Source: Pyrus communis
Lineage: Eukaryota; Streptophyta; Magnoliopsida; Rosales; Rosaceae
Assembly: GCF_963583255.1 (NCBI RefSeq)
Contig: NC_084813.1
Coordinates: forward strand, 11,828,001-11,892,000
Length of the DNA stretch: 64,000 nt
Direction of reading: 5' to 3'
Position numbers and translations under genes: made by a program. The notes beneath the pieces are model-generated. The model was not told where the DNA came from and made no database searches. It saw only the letters and a program-made list of their open reading frames with translations. How positions within the stretch are numbered: position 1 is the stretch's first letter; each line of letters begins with the position of its first letter. Positions 34,792 through 45,791 of the stretch are shown one piece after another.

Positions 34792-35130
34792 TTAGACCAC
34801 ATTCAAATTGAATGTTTTGATAGCCCAATGAGTTCTATGTTCTAATTCCACAGGGAGATGACATGGTTTACCATAAACAAGACGAAAAGGAGACATACCA
34901 AGGGGAGTTTTGTACGCTGTTCTATATGCCCAAAGAGCATCATCCAAACGCAAGCTCCAATCTTTTCTATTTGGCCCAACGGTCTTCTCCAAAATCTGTT
35001 TGATCTCTCTATTGGACACCTCGGCTTGGCCATTGGTTTGGGGATGGTAGAGTGTTGAAACCTTATGCGTCACATGGTACTTCTTGAGTAAGGCTTCAAT
35101 GGTACGATTGCAAAAGTGAGACCCCATCAC
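34792..35130 (-). pseudogene. pol: E4 integrase core, second part
   Basis: It follows a two-base deletion near 35120. It reads [33 protein letters not shown] and [16 protein letters not shown], with the catalytic Glu of the DDE triad in QAEVSN, then [37 protein letters not shown]. It stops after FNLNVV where E7 continues. The partner Asp residues are in the frame ending at 35096. Confidence 0.85.
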
Positions 35131-35815
35131 TGATTAGCACCCTAGGCATCCCAAATCTTGAAAAGATATTAGTTTTCACAAAATCTGCCACAACTTTAGA
35201 ATCATTAGTTCGAGTGGCTTTCGCTTCCACCCACTTTGAAACATAATCAACTGCAAGTAATATGTAATTGAAACCAAAAGATGAAGGAAACGGACCCATA
35301 AAATCAATTCCCCACACATCAAAAATTTCAACAACAACAATGGGTACCTGCGGCAATTGATCTCTTTGGCCTATATTACCTGTCCTTTGGCATCGATCAC
35401 AAGCTAAACAAAAGGTTCTTGCATCTTTAAACAAAGTAGGCCAATAAAAACGACATTCAAGAACTTTTAAAGCTGTCCTTTGGGTGCCAAAATGACCCCC
35501 ACTAGCATATGTGTGACAAAAACTTAAAATTGAATGAAAATCTGATTCATGCACACATCTCCTTATAATCTGATCTGGGCAATGTTTCCACAAGTATGGG
35601 TCATCCCAAACATAAAATCTAGCATCCTTTCTAAGTTTATCACGTTGGAATTTGTTTAGGGTGCTAGGAACTTGCCTATATACCAAATAATTGACCAAAT
35701 CGGCATACCAAGGGGTACTTACCTGAATGGACAGAAGTTGCTCATCTGGAAAGGTTTCTAAAATGGGGATGGGTCCTTCCTCACGCACCATTCTACTTAG
35801 GTGGTCAGCCACCAC
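35096..35815 (-). pseudogene. pol: E4 integrase zinc-binding region and first part of the core
   Basis: It begins [10 protein letters not shown], the end of the RNase H linker, then [22 protein letters not shown]. The H2C2 zinc finger is around residues 85-145 ([10 protein letters not shown] ... CLACDRCQ). The core starts with [13 protein letters not shown] (first catalytic Asp) and reaches VLISDG (second Asp), where a two-base deletion shifts the frame. An in-frame nonsense codon at 35858-35860 separates this piece from RNase H. Confidence 0.86.
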
Positions 35816-35857
35816 GTTTTCACACCCTTTCTTGTCCCTAATTTCAATATCGAACTC

Positions 35858-36307
35858 TTAAAGTAGGAGCATCCAACGAATGAGTCTTGGTTTGGCCTCC
35901 TTTTTGGTGAGAAGATACTTCAAGGCTGCATGGTCAGTGAAAACAATTACTTTAGTGCCAAGTAGATATGATCTAAACTTATCTAAGGCAAATACAACCG
36001 CCAAAAGTTCTTTTTCAGTTGTAGAATAATTCAATTGAGCATCATTTAAAGTGCGTGAAGCATAATAAATAACATGTGGCTGCTTGTTTTTTCTTTGGCC
36101 CAAAACAGCTCCAAGTGCATAATCCGATGCATCACACATTAATTCAAAGGGAATGGACCAATCTGGTGGAGTTATAATTGGTGCCGTGGTGAGGAGTTCT
36201 TTGAGATGGTTGAATGCTTTCTCACACGCCTCGTTGAACTCGAAAGGCACTTCCTTTTGGAGGAGACGGCATAGGGGTTGTGCAATCTTGGAAAAGTCCT
36301 TGATAAA
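35858..36307 (-). pseudogene. pol: E4 RNase H domain
   Basis: It reads [46 protein letters not shown] (first Asp), [19 protein letters not shown] (Glu) and [12 protein letters not shown] (Asp), typical of Ty3/Gypsy RNase H. It ends RLIRWMLLL at TAA 35858-35860, where CAA (Gln of LQEFDIEI) is expected. It is cut from RT upstream by TGA at 36308-36310. Confidence 0.87.
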
Positions 36308-37831
36308 TCATCGATAGAATCCTGCATGACCAAGAAAAGAACGAACCTCTCTCACCGAAGTAGGAGAGGGTAAGTAGCGTACAAGATCTATTTTAGACTT
36401 ATCAACTTCAATTCCTTTTTCAGAGATTATATGACCCAAGACAATACCTTGTTTAACCATAAAATGACATTTCTCCCAATTTAACACAAGGTTTGTTTCA
36501 ACGCATCGTTTCAAGATTAAAGTGAGATTATCCAAGCAATTATCAAATGAACTACCAAATACACTAAAGTCATCCATGAATATTTCAATAATCCTTTCAA
36601 CATAATCAGAAAAGATGCTAACCATACACCTTTGAAACGTGGCTGGAGCATTGCACAAACCGAATGGCATGCGTCGATATGCAAACGTTCCAAAGGGACA
36701 AGTAAAAGTGGTCTTTTCTTGATCATCCGGGGCAATAACAATTTGATTATAACCAGAGTATCCATCAAGAAAACAATAAAAGGAATAACCAGCTAACCTT
36801 TCAAGCATTTGATCCAAGAACGGCAAGGGGAAGTGATCCTTCCTTGTGGTGGCATTTATCTTCCTATAATCAATGCATACTCTCCAACCGGTTTGAATGC
36901 GAGTAGGTACAAGCTCATTCTCGGCATTTTCCACAACCGTCACACCGGATTTCTTAGGCACACATTGGATAGGTGAAACCCACTTACTATCCGAGATTGG
37001 ATAGATGACTCCACAATCTAGAAGTTTGATTATCTCCTTTTTCACAACTTCCATCATCGAAGGGTTAAGACGGCGTTGAGCCTCTCTAGTTGGTTTGGCC
37101 CCCTCCTCAAGAAATATGTGATGCATGCATGTTGTAGGGCTTATACCTTTGATATCGGCCAATGTCCATCCTAGGGCAGATTTGAACTCTTTCAAAACTT
37201 GAACTAGTTTCTCCTCTTCTTGGGTCGTGAGGGATGAGGAGATGATGGCAGGGAGGGTCTCATTTTCTCCCAAGAAAATGTACTTCAAATGGCTTGGTAA
37301 TGGTTTTAGTTCAAGGACGGGTGCCTGAATTATGGACGGAAGCAACTTGTTAGTCAAAATAGGAATTGACTCACAATTAGGAAACTTACCATCATGCATA
37401 GGCAACAACTCAAGGGAAGCAACCATCTCCCTAACTTCCTCACTAGGAGACACGGCATGAAGTGCTTTAAGTGTGCCGTGGGTTAACCTAGGTGCTACCT
37501 CTTCGTTGTTGCGTTCCATGCCTCGTGTAATGACTTTTTCTAGCGCATCATCATTCAAATCGTCAAGATATCCCTGCACCAAGGAGTCAATTATATCAAT
37601 AGAGAAACATGAATGGTCCTCACTAGGGTACTTAATAGAATCAGAAAGATTGAATTTAACAACTTCCCCATCAAATTCCATGGACAAAGTTCCATTAAAC
37701 ACGTCAATCTTGGTCCGGGCCGTTTTCATGAATGGCCTTCCAAGGAGGATGGGTAATGAAGTGGCATGATCCGATTCATCCATGTCGAGAACATAGAAAT
37801 CCGCAGGGAAGATTAAATGATTAACCTGCAC
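36308..37831 (-). pseudogene. pol: E4 protease remainder and reverse transcriptase (507 aa frame)
   Basis: It starts at QVNHLIFPADFYVLDMDE, inside the protease region; a deletion of about 130 bp has removed the segment between DLG and QVNHL. LLGRPFMKTARTKID follows at about residues 32-48, then a variable linker and QAPVLELKPLPSHLKYIF. RT runs from about residue 240: PTREAQRRLNPSM, DCGVIYPISDSKWVSP, VCIDYRKINATTRKDHFPLPF, YCFLDGYSGYNQI, FAYRRMPFGLCNAPATFQR, the active site FMDD at residues 418-421, and REVRSFLGHAGFYR. It stops at TGA where YRRFIKDF continues in E7 (CGA to TGA). Confidence 0.9.
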
Positions 37832-39852
37832 TAAACACCTAAGTCTAGCATGGCAGATTCAAAGCGAATATTACCAATGACACAAGGAATTGTAAAACTA
37901 CCTGGATCTTTGCATTTTGAGGGTAGTTTTCGTTGCAAGATGGCGGAGACATTTTCACCTACCTTGACAACCTCCTTGGTCGAAATCCTCTTCCTAGAGG
38001 TACACAACTGCTTTAAAAACTTGGCATAGCGTGGAACTTGCTTGATTGCATCCAAAAGAGGTATGTTAACTTGAACTTTCCTAAATGTCTCAAGAATGTC
38101 TTTTTCAGCTTCCTCCTTTGTTTGCATGAACCTACTAGGAAAAGGAACATTCGAAGGAAAAACATTAGTAGGAATTGAATTTGACACATTCTTACCTTTA
38201 TTGGACAGATTGGATGGTTTAGGGTCACTAGAAACTTGCGGCAAAGAGAGTTCCACCCTTGCCGTGGGTTTGGTTGTTTCCCCCTCTTCAAAGTGCAGTT
38301 TGTCATCCTCTTTGTGACCTGTTTTTGATGAAGAACCTGCCCCGACTTCTTTTCCACTTCTCAACAATATGGCTTTTGCACTTTCGAACCCTCCTTTTGG
38401 ATTTGGAATGGTAGAACTAGGGAGTTGGCCTTGGTCTCGAAATTTCCCTACAAAATCTGCAATCTGCCCAATTTGTTTCTCCAAATGATCCACCCTTTTG
38501 TCATTGTTTTGCATTGCCTTGGCTTGATTTTCTTGCCCCTGAGACAAGTTAGTTAGTAATTTAAGAAGGGTATCATTGTCCAAAGTGTTACCTGAACTTG
38601 TTTGGGCAGATTGTGGAGGTGCTTGTGTGGGTGCGTATGGCTTGTTGTAGAAGCCCGGGGGTTGTTGCCTAAAGCCTCCTTGTGATTGGGGTTGTTGTGG
38701 CTCCCTCCACTTGAAGTTTGGGTGATCTCTCCAACCGGGATTGTAGGTGTTGGAATATGGATCATTCTTTGGTTGATTTTGGCTTTGAAATCCAATTGCA
38801 TTCGCGGTCTCCCATCCACCATTCTCAATAAGTTGAGGACACTTGTCAGAAACATGTCCTTGGATAGAACATACTCCACACACCATTGGTCCTTGGATCT
38901 TCATACCTTCAGCCATCTGAGACACAATAGAAGTAAGATTAGCTAATTGAGATTGAATATCGAATGAAGAGCTTACCTCATTAACTTGTGGCCGTGGGAT
39001 ATCCATTTGTCCCATGCCTTCGTATTGTTGTGCATTCAATGCACGGGTTGCAATGAGTGTCTTGGCTGCCATGGGTGTTTTATCTACCAAAGCTCCTCCC
39101 GCCGAGGCATCTAGCATTTGACGTTCGATTGGTAAAAGGCCTTCATAGAAATATTGAAGGAGCAACTCTTCCTTCATTTGATGTTGTGGACAAGAAGCAA
39201 CAAGTGATTTAAAACGTTCATAATAAGTAGGAAAAGATTCACCTTGCTTTTGTTGTATGCCACTTATTTGTTTCCTCAGGAGAATGATTCTTGAAGTGGG
39301 GAAAAATTTCTCCAAGAACGCTCGTTTCATACTTTCCCAAGATGTCACTGTCCCTGGTGCTAGCTCATATAACCAATCTTTAGCTTTGTCCATTAGAGAG
39401 AATGGAAAAGCCTTCATCTTTAAGATGCTACCATCGACATTGACAGGGGTCATGCTTGAACAAACCACTTCAAATTCCTTCAAGTGCTTGTTAGGGTCTT
39501 CCATGGACAGCCCATGGAACTTTGGGATGTGGTGCAACAAGCTAGACTTCAATTCAAACTCCTCGGTCTTGCCTTGAGCTGCCACGGGATATTGAATACA
39601 TAAAGGTGCGGCATTGTCCACTCCCGAGGCCGAAAGCTCCTTGAATGTTCGATTGTCGGTTGCCATGATGGGTACTTCCTCAAAAGTCTCTGCCGTGCCC
39701 CTTTCTTCCTCTTCTAAAACTTGTTCTTCAAGGTCAGGTTCAGGGCTAGGTGGGTTAGACTCTTGCTGGTTCTTTTGTCTTCTCAAAGTCCTCTCAAAAT
39801 CGTCGTCAAAGTCCAAAATATTCTTATGAATAAGTTGGGAACTTCGAGTCAT
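37831..39852 (-). CDS. gag: E4 Gag polyprotein segment (673 aa)
   Basis: This Gag frame is open from ATG 39852, which follows TTTTTAGGTACTAG. Order: acidic N-terminus, DNRTFKELSASGVDNAAPLCIQYP (about 75-100), capsid domain (about 105-250, with TVTSWESMKRAFLEKFFPTSR and YFYEGLLPIERQMLDAS), then IQSQLANLTSIVSQMAEG. A CCHC knuckle CGVCSIQGHVSDKC begins at residue 325. GWRDHPNFKWREPQQP, a Gln/Pro-rich region, a coiled-coil-like LEKQIGQIADFVGKF, ARVELSLPQ, NVPFPSRFM and LLDAIKQVPRYAKFLKQLC follow. It reaches the protease start FTIPCVIGNIRFESAMLDLG and stops at the deletion. In the ancestor the frame continued into pol without a shift. It encodes the particle-forming protein. Confidence 0.9.
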   Translation of the reverse strand: MTRSSQLIHKNILDFDDDFERTLRRQKNQQESNPPSPEPDLEEQVLEEEERGTAETFEEVPIMATDNRTFKELSASGVDNAAPLCIQYPVAAQGKTEEFELKSSLLHHIPKFHGLSMEDPNKHLKEFEVVCSSMTPVNVDGSILKMKAFPFSLMDKAKDWLYELAPGTVTSWESMKRAFLEKFFPTSRIILLRKQISGIQQKQGESFPTYYERFKSLVASCPQHQMKEELLLQYFYEGLLPIERQMLDASAGGALVDKTPMAAKTLIATRALNAQQYEGMGQMDIPRPQVNEVSSSFDIQSQLANLTSIVSQMAEGMKIQGPMVCGVCSIQGHVSDKCPQLIENGGWETANAIGFQSQNQPKNDPYSNTYNPGWRDHPNFKWREPQQPQSQGGFRQQPPGFYNKPYAPTQAPPQSAQTSSGNTLDNDTLLKLLTNLSQGQENQAKAMQNNDKRVDHLEKQIGQIADFVGKFRDQGQLPSSTIPNPKGGFESAKAILLRSGKEVGAGSSSKTGHKEDDKLHFEEGETTKPTARVELSLPQVSSDPKPSNLSNKGKNVSNSIPTNVFPSNVPFPSRFMQTKEEAEKDILETFRKVQVNIPLLDAIKQVPRYAKFLKQLCTSRKRISTKEVVKVGENVSAILQRKLPSKCKDPGSFTIPCVIGNIRFESAMLDLGV

Positions 39853-39956
39853 AAACTAGTACCTAAAAACAATGAAACAAACAAATCAGTAACTAAGATA
39901 GAAAACAAACGAAAATTAAATAAAAAGAAATAACGAGGGATTAGCAAAGTTGCTAA

Positions 39957-39974
39957 TCCCCGGCAACGGCGCCA
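39957..39974 (-). other. Primer-binding site of E4 (tRNA-Asp, exact)
   Basis: The reverse complement is TGGCGCCGTTGCCGGGGA, an exact match to the tRNA-Asp 3' end. It is flanked by the GGGATTAGCAA / TTGCTAATCCC inverted repeat. Confidence 0.94.
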
Positions 39975-39979
39975 AAATT

Positions 39980-42256
39980 TGATGCGAAAATTACTTAACA
40001 CACAAATTAAACCCTCTTGTTGACAATTGTAGTAGATATGTAAGTAGGGATCGTTCTTAAGCCGGGGATTAGGAGGGATTGCTAAACACTCTAAACTGAC
40101 TCAAAATCGTAAAAACAAAGTTTAAACACTAAACTAGACTCAAAGAATGCAAAACTAAACTATAAAACACCAAAACAAACCAAAAGACTAAAAACAGCAA
40201 ACAAACACTCAAAACTGCCTTAAAAACACTTTCTGGGCAGTTTTGAACACTAGACTCAAATCTGGACGAAATTAAGTTATCACTTGACTCAAAACACTTT
40301 AAAACATCAACTAAATTGATTTCTAACTAATCTAACACTTTAAATTAATGGGGGAATTGGTTTTGACGAAAATTAAGTAAATTAAGACAAGGACAAAGAA
40401 AACAAATTCTTTAGACTAAATTAGGTGAATTGATGAATGATGGGCTAACTAGAGGGTTCTTCTCCACACATGATACACTTGCATTCAAATTGATTTCCAA
40501 TTGCTTCTTTCAATAAATCATGAAACTCGATACCCCAAGTTAACCGTGAACAGCACTTTTTTTAACTTTCAAGTTTTCCTTAAGTTATTGAATTGGATGG
40601 GAATGCGCATACAACAACTCAAAACATTCTCTAAAAGTCCCTTACGTGAAAAGCACAATAAAGGTACAATCAAAGATCATTAAGTTTCATGAAAACTATA
40701 AGTATTGACGAGGCAATTGTTACTATGAAAAGCATGAAACTTTTGCCAAGAATTCATTTAACGCGATCGTCGATAAATGACCTCCACTACTAGCAAATAT
40801 AAGGTTATAACTATTAGGTGAAATTCCCTTATATTTTAGCTTCAAATCCCTGCATGAAGAACTAAGTGGCCACCTTAATCCACACACAAGAATGAGTTAT
40901 CAATCAAACAGTTAAGCAAATTGAATTCACAACTTATGAAATAACAATTGGATGTAATCAATTCATCTTGCAAGCATAATCATGGTATTGAATAGCCCCC
41001 TAGCCAAAAGGCTTAGTTCCTCATGTTCACAAAACAAAGGAAAACAGGTTTATACATTGTAAATATAAGAAAGAGAACACCTAAATACTCCAACGATCCA
41101 ATGTTGAATAGCTGGACTCTTCAAGCAATCTTCTTCCCCTCCTTTGCTACGGCACAAGAGGTTCTGGTGAGTTTAGGGGGTTATGGATGATGTAGAATGA
41201 TGGATTTAGGTTTGGGATGGATGTAGGGGACGGCAAGGGTTGGTTTTGGGCAGAAAATATGGAGAATGGTGAAGTATGGATGTGTTAGAGGGATGGGATG
41301 ATTTTCTGGCGCGAATGGTGAATGAATCAATCTTTGTGGCTGCTACAAGGAAGTTTCTTTATAGGATTTCAGGAATTAAAACCCTAGGTTATTTAGGTAA
41401 ACAGAAATTAAGTCAAAAGCTTCTAGAAATAGGAAATCAAATCAGAAATTTAAAGGAAAGTAATTAAAAGTTGCAGCAATTGCATAAAACACAAAAGGAA
41501 TGTGTTTTAATGCAAGGAAATAGGAAAGAACCATCTCCCTTGCACGGCAAGGGAGAGGAAAGGTCAAGGGAGGTGCAGATGTGATATAGGAAAGGTTTAA
41601 ATGTCCTAAAACTAAAGGAAACAAGGTTCCCTTGCACGGCAAGGGTTTGTAAGAAAATGAATGCTTTTTATTTCTGAAATTAGGCAAGAATTTTGGAATA
41701 GAAAAGGGTATGTGAGTTATGGCTGAGCTTGGTATGAAAAAGGAATGTGTTTAAATGGTTTAAAACAGGAAACAAGGCCCTTCCTTGCACGACAAGGAAG
41801 GGAAACACAAAGGGGACACACGACAATGACTTTAGGTTTGCAAGGGACATTGTTTTATGACCTAGAATAGGTAGGAGCCTTTGATATTGCTGAAATATGG
41901 AGTCCTTAAAGATTAGGAAAGATTAAACCAAAATAGGAAACCTTGGCTTAACTTTCCTACTTCAAGTAGGAAACCTTCTTTGACTAGGATTCCTCATTTG
42001 ATTAGGAATCCTCTTGTGATTAGGAATCCTAACTCAATTTGGTCTTCAATTTCGTCCATTTCTTTTGCTTCAAACATAAGCTATCCATTCCAAGTCCAAT
42101 TTTGCTCCAAAATGCTCCATTTTGCACCATTTTGCTTCCTTAGCCATATGACCCTAAAAACACACAAAAGAAGCATAAAGGACTAAAATAACTAAGGAAA
42201 TACAACGTAAATGCACGAGAACAAGCCAATTAAGTCGCATAAATATGCTCCTATCA
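39980..42256 (-). repeat. 5' LTR of E4
   Basis: The LTR is 2277 bp. The TATA-like TATAAAG on the reverse strand is at 41357-41363. The U3 inverted repeat is at 41953-41973, followed by GATTAGGAATCCT-type repeats to about 42030. CTAATCCCCGG in U5 (reverse strand, near 40060-40075) can pair with the PBS flank. It ends TATGCTCCTATCA and is followed by GTTGG. Confidence 0.92.
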
Positions 42257-42261
42257 GTTGG

Positions 42262-43190
42262 AAGGTTTAGAATGTGTTGTGTTTTGTTTAGTTTTTTTAG
42301 TTTTGTTTGTTTTGTTTTGCTCGAGGACTAGCAAAAGCTAAGTGCGGGGGAATTCCTTGATTTACGATTTGCAGAAAAACAAGTGTGGGGGAAGAATTTG
42401 TTCTTTTGAATCCAGAAAAAGAATAAAAAAAAAAGAGGTTGAAAAGAAGTGAGAATGAGGTCATAAGTGTTGGTTGCTGAAGAAGGGTCCAAAAATGTGA
42501 AGTTGACCCTAAAGTTGTACGAATCTCCCCTTTGTGTTTATAGTTGGGCGCTGGAATGAAAAGTTGAATTCTAAGTGTTGATTTCACTACTTTGCTTACT
42601 ATCATTTTAAGAACCTTTGTTTATCCTTAACATTTCTTTGCTAGCCAATACCTTAGCCCATTACAACCCATAGACTCTTATCTTGATTGTTATGTGATTC
42701 AGTATGTGGAGTTTGAAATCGGTACAAGCATATGGAATCCTTGGTTCTCGCTTTTAAGTAGTGGCATTCCGTTCATAAGATCATACACATGTTTGTATTA
42801 ATAATTCCATAAAGTGCCTTCTTTGTTATAACATATGTGAGTGCTAGTCTACATGTTTACATCAATCATCTCACATATACTTAGTTTAGGGAATGTAGTC
42901 AGAAAATCTGTGTGAAAATAGAGAGTATATCTAGTGAGGAATTGAGTGAATTCTCTAAGGCATGTTACTACTTTCAAATGTTGTTTTAATTGATTAAATG
43001 TGAACTAGTGAGTGGTTACTGCAGTTAAGTATAAGCTCAAGAGTAAGGATGGCTAAAATCTATGTAAGTAGTGATTTTTAACATGTCATGTTTCATTGGA
43101 AATCCCTGAGGCAATTGTTGGGAGGTTTAGGTTTTGTTTTGTTTTCTTTGTTTTGCTTGGGGACTCGCAAAAGCTAAGTGTGGGAGAATT
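42262..43190 (+). other. 3' noncoding region of E3, continued, with a partial duplication
   Basis: Bases to 42358 are the end of the 3' region interrupted by E4, reaching CTCGAGGACTAGCAAAAGCTAAGTGCGGGGGAATT. An LTR should follow, but at 42359 the sequence restarts with GATTTGCAGAAAAACAAGTGTGGGGGAAG, equivalent to about 29410. It runs again through the 3' region to the PPT AAGTGTGGGAGAATT before 43191. I see no gene. Confidence 0.78.
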
Positions 43191-45437
43191 TGATAGGAGC
43201 ATATTTATGTGACTTTGTTACCTTATTTCTTTACATTTGCTTAGTTAATTTCCATTTATTTTAGTAATTTAAGTTATTTTTGTATTATTGAAGGTCCAGT
43301 TGGTAAAAATGACAATACATAGTCAAATGGAGCAATTTGGAGCAGTTTTGGACTTGGATTGGATAGCAGGTGTGGATAGCATATAGGCTGGACGTTTTTG
43401 GTGTTTAAATAGTGCTAGATATGTGCTAAAATCTGGAGGAATTTGGGCCAACATGATTGGACAAATTTGGGGTTCAAGAGGCTAGAAATATGATGAGAAG
43501 AGGAAGGAACTAAGCTCAAGACAATGTGGATAAGGAAGTAGCTCAAAAGAGGAAACCCTATCCAAAACCTTATCTAAAACGTTATCCAACATTATCCAAA
43601 ACATTATCCAAACCTTATCTCATCTTATCCTATCCTAACCTTATCATGTCTTAATCCTAGTTGCAAGGGGACCTAAATAGATATTTCTAGAACCTATTTC
43701 TAGAAGCATCCTCTTCTAAAAGGCCCAAATCAGCCACAAAGCTCATTCTTTCTAGAAACCCTACAAAGGTGGCGCCTAATCCCTTCTAGAAGGCTTTTCC
43801 TTGCCCTGCAAGCCATTCCACCCTTTCCTCCATGTGTGTCGCACCTTCCTAGGCCCTATCCCTTTTGGATTCTGATTTCTAGGGCCTCATTCCTTCTTTT
43901 TTTGGGTTACACAAGCCTTGTATGAAACTAAGTGGGCCAAACCCCCTCCTAGGTGGATTTGATCACCTATTGCCGAACCCTAGGGCCCTAATCCACTAAA
44001 TCTGTTAAGTGTAACCCTAATCTAGTTAACCCTAGGACTATATAAACACAAAATCAGCCACAAATTCGCACCACCCTTTATGCTATTCAGAAACCTTGTT
44101 GCCGCAACACCCTAGCCTCCATTCTCATCCTCCATCCACTCCCTACACCTCTATACACCACCTGCCGCACCCTACCACTATAATCAGCCATCCTTCATCC
44201 CTCTAAACAAGAACACACCATTCAAAATCCCCAAATCCACCACCCACACCTTGTGCCGCAGCAAGGAGGAGGAATAGGAGCCCTAGCCGTGCATCAAATT
44301 CATCCTGGAATTGTTGAAACGTTTAGGTGTAATCTTTCTTATGATTTCAATGTTTAAATTCAATAATCTTTGTTTTGCGAGTATGAGGAACTAATCCCTT
44401 TTTTGGCTAGGGGGAATTTCGAAACCATGGCTATATTTGCATGATGATTTGAATATTTTCAGTTGTGATTTCATGAATGGTGAATTCAATTTACTTATCT
44501 GTTTTAATTAAAACTTGTTTATGTATATGAATTAAGAGTGCAAACTTAATTTGCATGCATAAATCTGATGCTAGGGTATAAGGAAACTTCACTTAATCGT
44601 CGGGAACTTATATTCATGAGTAGTTAAGATTGTTGGTCACAATCATGTTAAGTAAATTCTTGGCATAAGTATCATGCGCTTTCATAGTTACGAATGCCTC
44701 ATCACAACCTATGATTTCCATAGAACCTAATGAACTTTGATTGTTTTTCTATTATGCACTTTCATATAGAGAACTTTTGAGGAATAATTTGATTGCAATG
44801 CGCTAATTCCATTCAATTCAATGACCTAAGGGAAATCTGAGAGTTAATTTAAGCGTACTTAATTAACTTGGGGTGTTGAGGTTCATAATTCATTGAACAA
44901 GCAACTGGAGATTGTTTTGTATGCAAGTATGCCATGTGTGGAGAAAAACCTCCTAGCTATCTCATCATCCACTTAATTCCATCAAATTCGTCCAAATCTG
45001 CCTAGTGAATTTATTGTTTTGTTTGTTTGATTTTCGTCCAAAACCAAATCCCCATTTGTCTTAGAGTGTCTAATTGGTTCAAATATGTTTTAGATTGTGT
45101 TTTTAAGAGTTTTAAGTCAAGTTAGAACCAATTTTCGTCCAATTTGGTGTTTAGAGTCAAATCTGCCCAGTTTGCGTTTTTTAGGCAGTTTTGAGTGTTT
45201 TTAGCTTATTTTGAGTCTTGTGAACGTGTTTTGAGTCTTTTAAGTTTAGTTAAGTGTTTTAATGTGACATCCCACATCGCCCAGGGGAGTGATCCTTAAA
45301 TGTATATTCCCATCCCTACCTAGCACGAGGCATTTCGGGAACTCACGAGCAACTTCCCAGTGTGACATCCCACCCCCCTTAGGGGCCCGACGTCCTCGTC
45401 GGCACACCACGACCAGGTTTAGGCTCTGATACCAAAT

Positions 45438-45721
45438 TGTCACATCCCGGCCCGGGGCGGATCACTTCCCGGGCCCGCTCCACCACCGTAGCACGATATT
45501 GTCCGCTTTGGGCTTACCATTCCCTCACGGTTTTGTTTCTGGGAACTCACGAGCAACTTCCCAGTGGGTCACCCATCATGGGATTGCTCTAGCCCCCTTC
45601 TCGCTTAACTTCGAAGTTCCTACGGAACCCGAAGCCAGTGAGCTCCCAAAAGGCCTCGTGCTTGGTAGGGATGGGAATATACATTTAAGGATCACTCCCC
45701 TGGGCGATGTGGGATATGACA
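45438..45721 (-). repeat. Cassandra LTR, reverse orientation
   Basis: The 284-bp LTR on the reverse strand runs from TGTCATATCCC to GGGATGTGACA. It contains the 5S-like region: GTCACCCATC at 45568-45577 is the reverse complement of the 5S box C-like GATGGGTGAC, and 45602-45620 mirrors GAACTTCGAAGTTAAGCG. Confidence 0.88.
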
Positions 45722-45791
45722 ATTTGGCATCAAAGCCTAACCCTGGTCGTGGTGTGCCGACGAGGACGTCGGGCCCCTAAGGGGGGTGGAT

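Larger units (their letters stand above)
30226..42256 (-). mobile_element. E4: complete but defective gag-pol element, reverse strand
   Basis: This is the only full-length gag-pol element wholly inside the window. The 5' LTR is 39980-42256, the 3' LTR 30226-32492, the PBS 39957-39974, and the reverse-strand PPT lies just right of 32492. The target duplication is GTTGG. Gag, protease, RT, RNase H and integrase appear in the Ty3/Gypsy order, followed by about 1.9 kb of noncoding sequence. Pol carries one deletion, one frameshift and several nonsense codons. The LTRs differ by only about thirty substitutions over 2.27 kb by eye, plus a 10-bp indel. A defective copy was probably mobilised in trans, or decayed quickly after insertion. 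Confidence 0.94.
23698..43190 (+). mobile_element. E3: non-autonomous element interior, split by a solo LTR and by E4
   Basis: The interior starts after the LTR end at 23697 with a PBS at 23705-23722 (one mismatch). It carries a Gag-C-like ORF broken by the solo LTR 24285-27503, then the conserved block at about 28346-28395, the hairpin at 28543-28562 and a 20-base G-run from about 28577. The 3' noncoding region runs to 30225 and continues after E4 at 42262. A PPT-like AAGTGCGGGGGAATT at about 42340-42358 is not followed by an LTR. Instead, 3' noncoding sequence restarts and runs to a second PPT at about 43178-43190. The closing LTR (43191-46222) belongs to another LTR subfamily than 19263-23697, so the element is a recombinant. 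Confidence 0.82.
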
